Part shown: positions 1-13,500 of the stretch, piece by piece
Layout of the letters: each line of letters begins with the position of its first letter
Numbering within the stretch: position 1 is the stretch's first letter
NCBI RefSeq assembly: GCF_041146795.1
Contig: NC_135185.1
Location: 29,075,529-29,139,528 of the forward strand
Direction: 5' to 3'
Length of the DNA stretch: 64,000 bases
From: Maylandia zebra
Taxonomy: Eukaryota; Chordata; Actinopteri; Cichliformes; Cichlidae
Program-made: the position numbers and the translations under genes
Notes under the pieces: generated by a model
What the model was told of the DNA's origin: nothing
What the model saw: only the letters and a program-made list of their open reading frames with translations
Database searches by the model: none

Positions 1-3000
1 ATTAATAGTATGATCACGCAACGTTCCAAGGCAACCTTCTGCAGCCTTACAAATAAAAACAGACTCTTTTCTGCCATATATTTCCTCTCATCTCATAAAG
101 ACACAAAAAGCAATATAGTTTAAGTCATGCTCAATCTATTCTTTGCTTTATTCTTTACCTAAAGCACAATCATGCAAGAGAACCATTCTGGTTAATGATC
201 TGCTATATTGGCTGCTTACTTTGCACATGGACAAATGTGGGCAGGACACAAGCACAACTAAGAAATGCAGTCAGAATGTAGAAAATCCCATAAATCCGAC
301 TCTAAATGAGAACTCTGGGGTGACAACTGTCTATGGTTGATCAGCTGTCTATCAAATGGCTGTTGTACATCCCAATGAGAAAAGGATTTAAATGTGAGAA
401 GCTTAAGATATATGAAATAGGATAGAGCTTTAAAAATGATATCTAATGCTCTTTGATCCTGACACGTGAACAATCCCGGCTGTTATGCTCAGACAGGATA
501 TTTATGCACAAGACAGGACAGTTCTGCTGAAATAAGATCAAACGGTCTACGACAAATTGGAGTGAAATATGAAAGCACCGCTGGCTGCCGTTTCCACAGT
601 CTAGTCTGGGTTCATGTATACGCTTCTTAGACAGGAAATTGAACCAAAGTCATAACAAACCAACTCCACCCCTTAACCCTTTTACCTTTCGACCACTCCT
701 TACCCACCTCAGGGTGCTGGTACATCGAAGAAATCAACACCACCCCCTACCCATCTCTCTCTCTCTCAGCGTGCATTGTTAGGTGTTGATTTAGGGGAGC
801 TAATAAAAGGACACACAAAGCTGAGCACATCTGCTATTCAGTTAGGATTCTGGAGGTTAGAGAGCAGGCTTCTCCTGTAAAGCTGTCTGTAAGCTTTACG
901 TATGCTCGTTGGAGTGAATAAAGGGTCAGGGCCAGAAAGCTTATGAGGTTGATGATGATGGGTATATGGAAGAGAATGATGTGGGTAGGTGGAAACACAA
1001 GGACAAATCCATATTTATGTGGTACATATTTCACACACAGATCAGAATTCAGGTTTGGATGTAAAAATATCTCAAGTCAGCTGAAAAGTGGCCATAGTTA
1101 GGCATCGAAATATTTCACCTACAGGTTTGTACCTTCACATTTAAGCAGTGTGAGAGCTTGTGGATAAGGATATCAGAGAAAACATGAAATGTATGATACA
1201 TGAGCGCACCCACCCCCAAAGCCATATTGTTTCTTTTATTATCCATTTGATCTATTACTGACGGGTGCAACTGGCAGCGAGGAGTAGCGCTGCTGCAGAG
1301 AAGTCTGCAACGCTCTGCATCAACACAACTCAAACGCTCAAATCATTCTGGTTGGAGAAGAGGCATGGAAGCTACTTTGGGGCTGTTACCTCTTGGCCAT
1401 TGTTACTGTGGGAGACGGTTTTGGTTTTTCAACCCAAGGCCTGTCCACTGAAAAATTAAGCAGCACAAGCAAGGATAAAAAGACAGTGAGGAGTGGGAGG
1501 AGGTAGGCCAGGGTTGCGGCCCTTGCCCGGAGGCTTGTGGGTGGCTGTGTTGGTTTACTGCCTGACAGCATGGATCTTTATTAAACTCTGGGGACAGATG
1601 CTGCAGCCTTATTATGGAAAGGAGCTGTGGTGAGCACACTAGAGAGAAGCCCTGCTTGTGGATTCAACCTTTCACAGCCCTTAGAGACATAAGTTTGTCT
1701 TTGTCCCTCACACTAACTGTGATGAAAAGCAGGGTAGCAGCAGCAGGAGCGATGAGCCACCCGGCTGACTAGCTCTCTGGGTTGATGGAGAGTGTCATCA
1801 CAGACATCCCATGCCCAGAGGCTGATGGAAACAAGCTCAGCCGTAACCACTTATGGATGAGGCGACAGGGAGAAAGATGTGCATGATTTCACTCCTGTGT
1901 GTCCTCAGGGTAGAAGCAGAACTGGTCAAAGTCACACATAGGTTTTTCCTCAAATCACACCTCATTTACCTTGCCTTGTCAGAGCGCCTTCACTCTAACC
2001 AGACAAAGGAAAACTGCCATCTAACAGTTTCCGCATTCGGTCTCTGATGTGCTTCTCATGTGGAGCGCTGAGGCCAGATATTGCAGGCTGACTCAAATCA
2101 AGGGAAGGTCACAGTGATTTGAAATGCATGAGGCCCCTCGCTAGCCGAGACACTTTTAGGCACGCTCCATTGAAAGTAAAATACTCTGGGAAACTATATT
2201 TTCTATTCCAGTTGAGCTCAACAGATATTTCCCAGACATAAAAGCGCCCCGTGACCCTCTGCAGCTCCAGCAGAATAAAAACAAAGCAAAATTGTACCAA
2301 CATGTATCGATGACGGAAAAAATAAAGTGGAAAGTTCTGACATTCGACAGCCAGCTGCCGGTCAGCTCATATCTGAACAGTTTTAGAGCTGCCAGCACTC
2401 GGTGGCATTCTGCTGTCGGTGATTTGCTTTAATACTCGTAACATCTGTGAAGTCATTCACTACTCCTAAGTCCTTTGTGTGCTCACCTCAAGCATCCATT
2501 AAACTGAAAGACCTGCCAGGTTAACTCTTAAATTCAGTTTAAGATTTCTACCTTGTTCTTTCAGGTTTTTATTTTATTATCCTGTGAACACTGGAAGCAT
2601 TCCTAAATACGAGTCAGTACAATGTCGTGCTGCTTTATATCTGTCCTCTCACCGGCACCAGTCCTATTTACACATCACAATTCTTAAGTACTTCCTACTG
2701 ACTTTCTTGTAAAATCAAGACCACACAGCAGCTGCCAAATCTAATGCCCTTTCAACTCCTGACTTTCCCTTCCTCTCCTGCTCTGTAAGGATGTGACAGA
2801 GCCACGTCTGTTTACCCAGCCTGAGATAGTGTTGACCTAAACCACACATGGCCTCCTGAAACAGATTGCCCCCCCAATAAACCGCAGGAGCCCACTTCAG
2901 ATCCCAGGTTGAGGACGAGAGCTTCCACCAAGCCCACTTTCCCACAGGTAGCACGGCTAAATCTGACAGCCATGTCGGAGAAAAACGAGCACAGCTGCTG

Positions 3001-4828
3001 GCCTTGCCCCGAGTGAGCACTGGGCATTAAGGCAGATTACATTCCCAGGATAAAAGCAACCACAGTGGTGTAATCCCTTTCTCGCCCTCCCCTCCGCTCC
3101 TTCTCAACTATCCCCACCACCTCCACTTCTACGACTCTACTCACATCCCCTGAAGGAGCGGAGACCCGGAAGGCCAGCGACTCTGATTAGATATCAGGTA
3201 GAGCTTTTAGTGCCACAGCATATCTAGGATACAGACCATTAAATTTAACCACTGCCTGCTCAGAGGCAGAGAAGACAATGACTCAGGATGTCACACTAGC
3301 ATGCTATTTAACTCTGTGGGAACGCCTTTGGTAGAACACAAAATGGGATGGTTCAACAAATCACATCAAACAGATGCTTGTCCCCGTCTGCTGACTCGAC
3401 AAGATTAAACAAACCTGTAATAAGGCTTTTCCCCCAAACAAGGCAACAGTATCTCCAGCAACAAAAGTACACTGTCATTACCTACCTGATAATACCACCT
3501 CAGACACACACACAAAAAGCATACACCAATACAGTAATGAAGTCATTCATCCTCTGTGGCTGTGTGAAAAACTCTGAATGCTTCATTTTTCAGCCGCTCT
3601 TCTGGGATTTTATTGGAGCACAATAGGATTCCATGAAATGATGATGAAATATCTCTGGTGGATCTCCAGCATTTCTCATGCGAAATCTGGCTTTTGTCTA
3701 AGCGCGGCTACATTTAGGCACATATCTCATTATCTGAGTTTAAGCTTTTTGTGAGAGATGCGGTTACAAAATCGATTCTGCTCTTGCCTTTCCGAAGCCG
3801 GGGTCTCACTGCTCCTCTTTCTCTTTGCCTCCTACTCTCGTGGGATTATCCCATATTTTAAGCTGAATAACTTCTATAAATCACAAGAACGCCTTGTGGT
3901 TTTATTAATGTAAAATGCCAAAGGAATGAATACCAATTAAGATATCTTGTAAGTCCGGGATTATTCATGTTCTAAATTACGATCTTTTAAACGTGATGTT
4001 GCAAAAAGTTGTTTCATTCTTGTATTCTACTGAGAAAAAAAAGATAGCTTTACATAATTCTCCAGCTATCGTGATGAAAAACTGCTTATAACAATGCCAA
4101 AAACAAAATTACAATGAACAAATGTCTCCCTATTGATATAAAACAGATTACCTTGTTTTGAAAAGTGCATCCAATTTTTGATCTTCAGTGCAGCCAAAAT
4201 TTCCTGTATTGCACATCTGTTCAAGAAGAGCTTATGTGAGGAAGAGGCTGATGTCAGTCTGCCTGCCCTGTGTGATTTAATCCTTTCCTGCCTTGAACCG
4301 TCAGTGCACTGCTAACAGAAAATGCAAATAGGCTTTCCCCCTTAGTGACACTTTCAGCACCACCTGTCCACAATATCACAGAGATAGACTCTTTGATGAA
4401 CGGACCCAAGATGGCAAATAATCTGCCACTGGAACGAGCACACAAGATAGCCTATAAAATGCAGTTTTTTGAGATCGTGGAGGTCTGGGTGGATTTCTTC
4501 CTTTGCTTGGGGATTACTCGGAGCACGTTACAGCTCATTGTACACTAGATCGCATCCGACAGATTCTCTGTCATCCAGAAAACCAGATGTCGCTGTCAAT
4601 CAGTAATAAAAAGGACCACACATTGATCCAGAGGTTAAAAACAGATAGAGTGAGATGTAATCATTCATGACTGTGTGTTCCAAACCACCCTGTAACCATT
4701 AATGACGCCATATAATGATATGTCACTCCTCCATATGTTCGTCCCATTTATAGACGTGTAATATCATAAAAGGTTCACTAACCCCGTCTTTACATATGAA
4801 GGAGAAATGGGTGAAAACCGTCCGTTGA

Positions 4829-4853
4829 TGTGTGTGTGTGTGTGTGTGTGTGT
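4829..4853. repeat. TG dinucleotide microsatellite
   Basis: About 12 TG units. It produces artefactual CVCV-type reading frames. Confidence 0.95.
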
Positions 4854-5364
4854 CTATATTTGCTGCCCCTTGTGTGTCTCTTTACACCACACCCATCCAT
4901 CACTCCAGCCTTTCGCCACTTGGCCAGTTAATTACCTTTTCCTGTTCACTCACGCACATAAAGAAAACAAGCCCCTTTCAGACTGTTTGGACAGACTTCA
5001 TTCTCCCTCGCCGCCCCCTTTCCAACATCTTTTTCTTCCTCTCTCCTCTGTGGACACAGGGCAGCCTTCACTGTCCAAGATCCGTCAAGCTTTCATCAGC
5101 TTTGGCCAGGGTCAGAGTGCCGGGGAGGGTCAAACTGAATTCAGCAGCGCTGCAGTGAGAGACTTTAACAGGTCTCCATAAGACATCCGGTAGTGAACGA
5201 TCACTGCTTAAACTCAGCGGCAACTGATTTGAGTGCTGAGTGCACAGACAGAACAACATCGACCTCTGAAGGTTTCACATTCGTGGAAAAAGTATTTTTC
5301 AATTTAGCAGGATAAAACATTATATTTCTCACTCCCCTGCCCAGTGCTACAGCAGAGGCTGTCT

Positions 5365-5382
5365 GGCGGCGGCGGCGGCGGC
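5365..5382. repeat. GGC trinucleotide repeat (6 units)
   Basis: Six GGC units followed by GCAGCAGG, inside kif26a intron 2. No coding context is visible. Confidence 0.9.
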
Positions 5383-7582
5383 AGCAGGGCTGCTTGCTAT
5401 GCTGTCCTCGCCAGAGACGCAGTGAATTGTGTTTACGTATACCTGCACAAGCCATTGTGCACTTCTAATTAAAATGGATGATTTTTTTGGCTCAGAGATG
5501 CTCTCAAGGTAGTTCCTCTTTTCCCCCAACCAGACTTGCCAAAATGAGTGTGTAATGAAAAATTCAACAGGCAAGCTGTAAAGGCAGAAGCCAGGTGTTG
5601 CTGTAAACTGCAGGTGAAAGCAAGGACAGAAGGGAGGAAGGTGAGATTAGAGGGAGGGGAAGAGGGTTAAAATAGTCTGGCAGCTACACAGAGTGCAGGG
5701 ATAATGAAAAGTATATAAAAGTATATAAAAAAGGAAAATGCATAGGAAGGAATATCCCACTGCCTCCAATAGAAAATCTTTGTTTTATATACTGAATACA
5801 CTTATACACTGTATAATCGATGCTTATCTGCTTTATATTTAATTCTTGTAACTAAGATGTTGAGAAAAATGCTAAAAGGCCCACATTATCCAGTAGCTTA
5901 CAGCATGAGGCATATAACTCTTATACATTTAAAAAAGAGTGGAAATCTGAATTTATTCCATGCATTTGTAAAGTCCTCAACAGTGTGCAGGTCTGAACTT
6001 GTAATCAGTATTCCTAACGGTCCACTAAAGCTCGTTGTAAGATCTATTTTTGTCCAAGTACCTACTCTAAACTCTCACCACAGAGCACATGATCCTGATA
6101 CAATAGTTCTCTCCAACAGTCCAAACCGCTACTTCACTTGTACTTCACTTCAAAATGCTTTTTTTTCTAAACATTTTTTCAGTCTAAACGCAGCGATGAC
6201 AGCCACCTGCTTCTCCTCTGTCTGAACTGTCACACCAAGAGAGCTGCAGTCGCTGCAGTTATGTTGTACGGGGGGAACATTTTCATTTCGACTGGAAAAC
6301 GAGCACTCCCAGGTCCTCGCAGTTTATTTAGAGAGAAAAACAAACCTCTGCTAAAAGCTCACGGCAACTAATCTCCATCGGAGGGGTAAAGTGTGACAGC
6401 AGTGAACAGCCAGACGCGTGGAGTGCGCATATGAGTAGTTAATTATCAAAGAAAAAATGCAAAGGGAGTTGCTCATGCTCAAACAGAAGTAATTGCACAC
6501 AGCATTTGATCAACATCCTCCAGATCGCATAATGGAAAAACTCTGGGACTAAACATCAACAACATAATTAAAATTAATCATTTTCAGATCAACATTTAAG
6601 TAGTTTTTTCATGCCAAGCAGCCCATTTAGAATGCATGAGGTATAACATATGGATCTCTGCACCTCATCTTATGTCCTCATTGCAATAGTTCGTCCCTCC
6701 TCTTTGGAGAAAATGCAAAGCTATACATACTCCTAGTGATATAAAAAGAAAGTGACGGGGAGTGATGACAAGGTGAAATGTTGAGCATCCTCCAACAATA
6801 ATTCTGCCCACTTTCCCCTTAGAACGGACTGTACAGTAATTATGCTGGCAAGCTGCCATGTGGATAATTATTATTCATTTTTCCGTTCCTGAGTGTTTGT
6901 GAGTTTCGGTCTCCCTCCCCCTCTCTGTCTCCTCATAGACGGACTCTGTATCTTTGTATTGAGCCACAGTAACTGGTTACTGATGAGCGTGGCACTTTTG
7001 CGTTTGGCAGATATCTAAATTCTCAGCCAGTGCAGGATTATGTGAGCAACAGGCTAACCGATTAACATCACAAATGTGCAGGGAGTATAAAAAGAGCTAA
7101 AGGTGAGGCCGACATTTTTGCCTCGCTGAAGAACAAATCCTGAGCCAAGGTGAGCAGTGCTGAGCATTCCTGTCCCATCCGCTCCCAGTCTGCAGAGCAT
7201 TATCTCAGAGAGTGACACGCTTTGTGTTTTCACGAAACTGCTGTGTGTCGGCAGAACAATGGAGCAGCAGAGATGCGAGAGGCGGAATCAGTCTGGCGCA
7301 ACAGCCTCGTGTAGGTATGGCACAGAGAGAGAGGGGGGGAATACTAATTTATCATGAAAGATGTCATTACCATGCCAATGACTTCTCAGAGAGCACAATC
7401 ATCGCTAATAATAGAAATTTAAACATCAGTGCAGGGCTTTCAGACAGGAAGTGGTGTGTTAATGGGAAACTGATGTGTGTTTATGAGAACTAGACACCAA
7501 ACTAGACATTGGTGAGAGCACTGATAGAAGAAAACACAAAGATAAGCACTAACCAGTATCTGTTTTGTTTTGTTGTTTTTTT

Positions 7583-7594
7583 GGGGGGGGGGGG
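7583..7594. repeat. G homopolymer (12)
   Basis: Uninterrupted run of 12 G, inside kif26a intron 2. Confidence 0.9.
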
Positions 7595-10500
7595 TTCTTG
7601 CTAATTGAGATGTCTAGACACATTCAGTTGAATCGCAGCAAGATAAGGAGGTAGGCGGAACTATCTCGGAGGAGCGTAGCACATACTAATCCACTTATTG
7701 AGTCTGAAGGATTTTCATTCACAAGCCTCGAAAATGCTTAGCTTATCAAAATTCTTTCACATGCACATTTTGCCACTTTGTTTTTCAGGAACAATAGCAT
7801 CCTGCAAATGGCCTTATGGCCTACAACACTAAGCTACTCCGGCAGCTTCACTTAATATTAAAATGAGACGGTGAGGACGAGTTGAAGTGAAAGGCAATTT
7901 TAAACTATTTTTCAACCTTTTTGTCAATTTTATAGCATCCGTTTGAGTCAAAACACAGATTTAACATTATGTTAAGATGAACTCTGTAATCCTTTGAGAT
8001 GCAATGAAGTTAAATTGAAACAAGACTTGTAGATGCAGGAAATAGTGAAGCTGTTTGAAAGTATTACACAAGCTATTTTCACACATGTGTTGCAGCCTAA
8101 TTTACTAAACATTGGAAGTGAATGTAAATGTCTTAGGACACCATAACACAAGATTGTGCCCACGCATGAACAGTGCAGGTAAATTTCCCGAGAATTCACA
8201 GCAATAAGAGGGCATCGTGTGTCCTGCCTCCTGCATCATCTACACAGGTGTCACCCCTTACCTAAACCAAATGCAGTAATTCAAGTTAGTAGGACCACAT
8301 CAAACACAGAGAATCTTTTGCTGTGTGGTATGTTTGAAGTTCACATAATGCCAAAATGATTCTCCTGAAATTGTCTGGACTGAATGGCTTAGCTTGGTGC
8401 CAATCTAGCCTTTTGTCTGCATAACCAGGGACAAAACAAGTTACAAAACTGTCCTTATCATCATGTCTGGGATGTCAGCATGGGCGGACAAGGATATCGC
8501 TGCTGTCACTTCACATAATGAAATCAGTGGATAAACTTTTGAGTTGCTGGGGACTTTGTTGAATTCTCACTATGTCTCTAAAATTGTGCTCTTCACATTT
8601 TTAGGGGTGTTTTTTGTATGTAATGTCACAACACTGCAAATCTCAGTAAAAGCTTTGGAATTCAGCTAGAGTGAGACACTCACGATTCTTAAAGAAACAG
8701 TGGGAGAGTCGGCACAGTCTGCGTATTTTTGGCTCAAGGGCACAATGGCATAGATCTGAGTCCGTCTGTTTCCAAAGACACTAAGCGAGGTGAGAGGTGT
8801 TATACTGTCTATGGCAGAATGAATGTATCTGACCATTTTTCATCCGCTTCCATTGAAAAATGAAAATATTTATGAATCGAGGAGAATGCAAAAGAGTCAA
8901 TACACTCATGGTGCAAATTCATGCAAGTTTATTTTCATTTTGTGAAGTACACTGAAACAGTGGGACTTGGCAATTACATCATTTAAGACTGAATCAGATG
9001 TTACGTCAGTGTGTGCTTGAGCTACAAACACACAGAAACACACGCTCCCACATAAGTGGGTCTGGGGATGCAGAAGCATGCCCGGTCCATGCTCGGGGTT
9101 TGATTGCAGGGCTGAGGGGTTAAAGGGTAACTAATTGCGCGACTCATGGAGGTCAGCATTGGTGTGGCCTCCTGCCAAAGCACTGGAACACCACCTGAAG
9201 GTCTGTCAAGAAAGACAAATGAACTCCGACCCCCACTGCTGATGACATCGACCCCAGCCAGCGAGCGCACGCCACATCTTAATCTGGGTCTCGGAGACAG
9301 GGGCAGACGGCTGCCGCTGATCCAGATGTGACGTGACAAGGGCGCTACTGATGTTTTGTGTGTCTTTTTTTCAATAAGGAAGCACTCCTAGTGGGTCAAT
9401 CCTTCATGTATAACTTAAAGAATTATTGTGGTTAGACTGGCCTGATCGTGCACACAAATTGCAGGAAAACAAAAGCAGAAAAACCCACTCGGTGTAACAA
9501 TAGGATTCCTGTGCATGGAGCTGTTTCGCTTTTAGCAATGCCATAAAGAGCTAAACTTAGCCCTGCCATCAATTCCTGGAATACCACAACGGCAACTCTC
9601 AGTTTTACATAGTGACTCATCAAAGTAGAGAGAGATGATTATCATTTTTCACCAGTCAGTAATTAGCTCGCTCCCTAATCAGGTGTTTGTGCAGTACGCC
9701 TGTCCATACCTTCTTATTAAGCAATATCGATGCATGCACTGGAGCTTTTACCTGCCGTGCAATCAGCAGTAAGCCGCAGCCTGAACCACAGTGAATCTGC
9801 TGGAATGCACCCATTGTTGCTGTGTGTGTGCGTGCACGTGTGTGTGTGCCATCCTTTTGTAAAGAATTAACAAATAAGTGTGACGGATGGATAAATCACT
9901 TGACGAGCCCTGCCTGATGAAAAAGCCATTGTGATTGAGGTCTAGGGATCATCCAAAACAAAAAAAACAAAAAAAGAGCATCTCGCTTTCATGATTAACA
10001 GAATGTCGAAAAGGATTTCCCTTCTTAAACAGACATTACAATCATGTGAGGCTAATAGCCAAAAGGACACAACCAGATGGGACGTCTCCCTCTCTCCTGT
10101 GCTGCACTGTTTGAGAGACAAAAATGACCCAGACCTGTGTCAACAGCTGGGAAAAGCATCCCTGCTTTACGAAAGTGATAAAAATAACACTGAAGTACCC
10201 CACTGTGGGTTACGCCCAGAACAGGTCTGTTTTTCCTGGCCGGGAGGGTCACTGTCAGACAGAGCTGGACCTCCAGCCAACACACATCAAGGCGGCACTT
10301 TCCAAGCCTCCATTTTCGCCCCTCTCTTTTCCTGTTTTGACAGGAAACAGGAGATGATAACATAGTCGCACAAACAAGCAGAGATTGCCTCCGACCTGCT
10401 GCCGTGCTGTCCTCGTGTGGCAGCGAATGTCTGTTTTCTTTAGAGGGCCTCGTGTCCGAACATAGGAAAACATGCACTCGCTGTCTGGCGCGAGCGTGAG

Positions 10501-13500
10501 CATGAGCATGAGGCCGCCGTGACGCACGGGCTTTCGCGCGGGCACACCTGACACACACATCAAATTCACACCTGTCTTTACATCAAGCCTGAGTAACCTT
10601 TCCATAGCCTGGCACGGTGTCTTTTGTGCGCTGAGCACTTCCTCACAGGATCCCAGCGGCGTGCCAGCACAGCGTCACACAAAGAGCTGCAATAAAACAG
10701 ACCACCAAAGTCACGGACACAAGACTGAAAGAGGAAAGATGAAAGCTGCGGTGGTCGCCACGGGGAACCAAACATACACGGAGGACGTGAGCAGAGGAGC
10801 AATGTCAATATCTGGCAGGGGGGGAAAGGGTAGGGAGGGGAGTGGCACTGGCGTCAGCAGGGTAGCTTTGAAGGCAAAGGGAGGTGAAGATGAGTAGCGT
10901 GAAGATGAGTAGCGTCTCCTGTCCGAGGCTCTTTTTGGAATGTGTGCCTTTTATGTTGTCAGGAAGCACACTGTGGTGAGACACAACAAGTGGAGTGATG
11001 GGGCCATTAGAGAAGGCTTTGTTGATGGTGTGAGAAGCTCAAAGGCACGGGACACTTTGATTGCCCTTTCTGATTCCCCTGTAGCCTTTGTTTACGAGCT
11101 AATTAAGCATTGTTCAACTGCTATAGCACCATGATGACTTTGAATGGTTACTGTAGGGCTTTTACAGCACCCCTAATAAGATAACCACTAACGTATAAAA
11201 CACTTTCTGCTGCAATCTAGTGTGGGAACCAAACTCTATATGCATACGTTGTGTGCCTGAATGCCTGGCAATAGCTGAAAAAGAGAAAATGCATAAAAGA
11301 GAGGAAAACAGACACATCACGTGTAGTCCCACAGGTCAAATTCAGTTCAAATGTTACTGCTTCTTTGGGAGTTCAAGTGTACCCCAATTTCACCTCTCTC
11401 CTGGACATCACGACCCAAACAGATCCTCTCGCACAAAAGGGATGAAGACATAAACGCCCAGCGTGGGACAGTGAGGTTAAGGGTTCAGTGGCTGGACAGA
11501 AAAAGCAGGAGGAGGGCACCGTCTCGCTACATAGATGTGGTAATGACCGTGTGGCAGCAATGGAGTTTGTGGAAGATTGCTCACAGTAAATAAAGAGTAG
11601 AGGAGTGGATTTTGTGTAGGAAGGAATGCATTCACGTGGTGGTGAACAGGTACAGAGAGGTCAGAAAAAGCACAGGAAAAAGAAAAAATGGAGAGAGAAG
11701 TTCAAACTATCATTCCTAGCTAAATTAAATTTGTAAAAAGAGATGCGTTTGAGGTCAGGTCAGCATAGCTTAAACAGGATTGCTTAAATGTGAAACTAAA
11801 GATGGCAAAAACTGTAAATAAACAATAAAATGTAGTGTTTAACACCATCTAGCAGGCCCTCTGGCTGACTTTGAATGATATTAAAGCATGATCCTGCACT
11901 GTGAGTTCTGGCGTTTATGATCTCCTTGTTGCATCTCCTGAAAGACACAGGGGAGGGTTGAGCTGAACAGAGCAAAGGATCAGAGCGCGAAACACAACTA
12001 CAGCATCCACTCCTGCTTCGAACAGTAAAACTTGGCAGGAATTTGCCAAGGCTACAAGTGCAGGTGCTCTCCCCAGGAGCTTCCCCCCTTTTCATCTGAG
12101 GAGGGACAGCATTTCCGCGTTGCACAGACATGTTCAAAGGTATTCCAGCAATGTTTTTTTTGTTTGATGCATAAATTTAGAGCGGTAAACAAAAAGCTGC
12201 CATCTATCATGTTGATTTAGAGGTGCCTGATAGAGGCACCGGGAGTGAACACTGCCAAAACAGCCACTGGCAAAGCGAATACAGCTGAGTACCTAAAAGA
12301 CGGCACGTTAATGATGACAATTTCAGGCAACAAAACAACAGCATGTAGGAACAAAATATAAACTGAAAGCATTTCTGAATGAAAGTGATTTCAGAGCAGT
12401 AATCAGGGGTAGAAGCCGCTGTCAACTGAGAATGTGGCAAAGACACAATGCTATCGGTAAATCTACACACATATACAAACACTCACTTGATGACAAGTCC
12501 CTCCATAGGTTTTTGCCCATCATCAGCATGTTAGCTGGGCACTTACCTTTGAGTCTGCACTGTGAGGCCTCCCCGGCAAGTTCCCCGAAAAGCTAGGACG
12601 GCTCTGCTTTTATAGGTGGTACTGAACTGATACTGAGCAGCAAACGCAGAGGATGGAGAGGCAGTTTGGGACTCGTAAACAGAGAGGTTTAAGTTTAAGT
12701 GCTCGACACACACGAAGGAGATAAAACAGCCCAGAGCTCTTCAGCAAAGAGAGTGACATCATAAAATAGAGCGGCCGTAACAAGAGGGGAAGCATAAAGG
12801 ACGGATCTATTAATGGGAGAGATGGTTCATAGGAGAAAGGCAGGGGAAGGTTTACTCCACGAGCATCTGCTGCTTGGGAGTAATGACAAGCTCGAGGTGG
12901 CACAGTTTATCAAGACAGTACATATCTGCTGATCTGAATATAAATCTAATTACCCTTCATTTTCTTTTTGTTTTTCCAACCAGTGACCTCTAAAGTGATT
13001 GTTATCGTGATACACTGTAGCTTATACATTAGCTCTTACTCTTTTCACTTTGCAGCCTGTTCAAAACACACTGCTACAGATTTCAAGCACTTTTTTCTTT
13101 ATCTTTTTTATGATTTTTTCGTGGCTCATCGAGAAGAGATTAAAAAAAAGGTCTGCAATCACACTTTTGTGAGTTTGTCTAACAGCAAAACATCATTGTC
13201 TTATATTAATGTCGATTTTACAAAACAAAATCAATAAAACTTTTTTTTTCACATTTTCCCAAAGTATAAAAGTCTAAGGAAAAGGACTTCAGCTGCCAAT
13301 CACAGACAAACAACGCAGCTATTTTATGACTTTTTCAGTTGAAAATCCATTATGAAAATCCATACGGCTGCGATTGACCTTTTCGTTGTTCCGCCTGTTG
13401 AAAAATTCAGCGACAACAATTTTCCATTGGAATAAAAGCAACTTTGATGCCATTTGTCGAACGCAGGGCTATGCCATTTCCTTTCAAATGTCAGCAGACA

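Noticed and set aside
4807-5181. 124-codon open frame starting with CVCVCV
   Set aside because: It begins in the TG microsatellite and then runs through unsupported sequence; an overlapping frame of similar length exists. No family resemblance.
9022-9339. 105-codon minus-strand open frame considered as the next kif26a exon
   Set aside because: It lacks the expected cysteine motif and HLxQL block and has no suitable splice sites.
10052-10638. Overlapping open frames of 168 and 127 codons on the minus strand
   Set aside because: Composition is low-complexity (Ala/Arg/His-rich), three frames are open at once, and no splice or homology support is seen. It lies inside kif26a intron 2.
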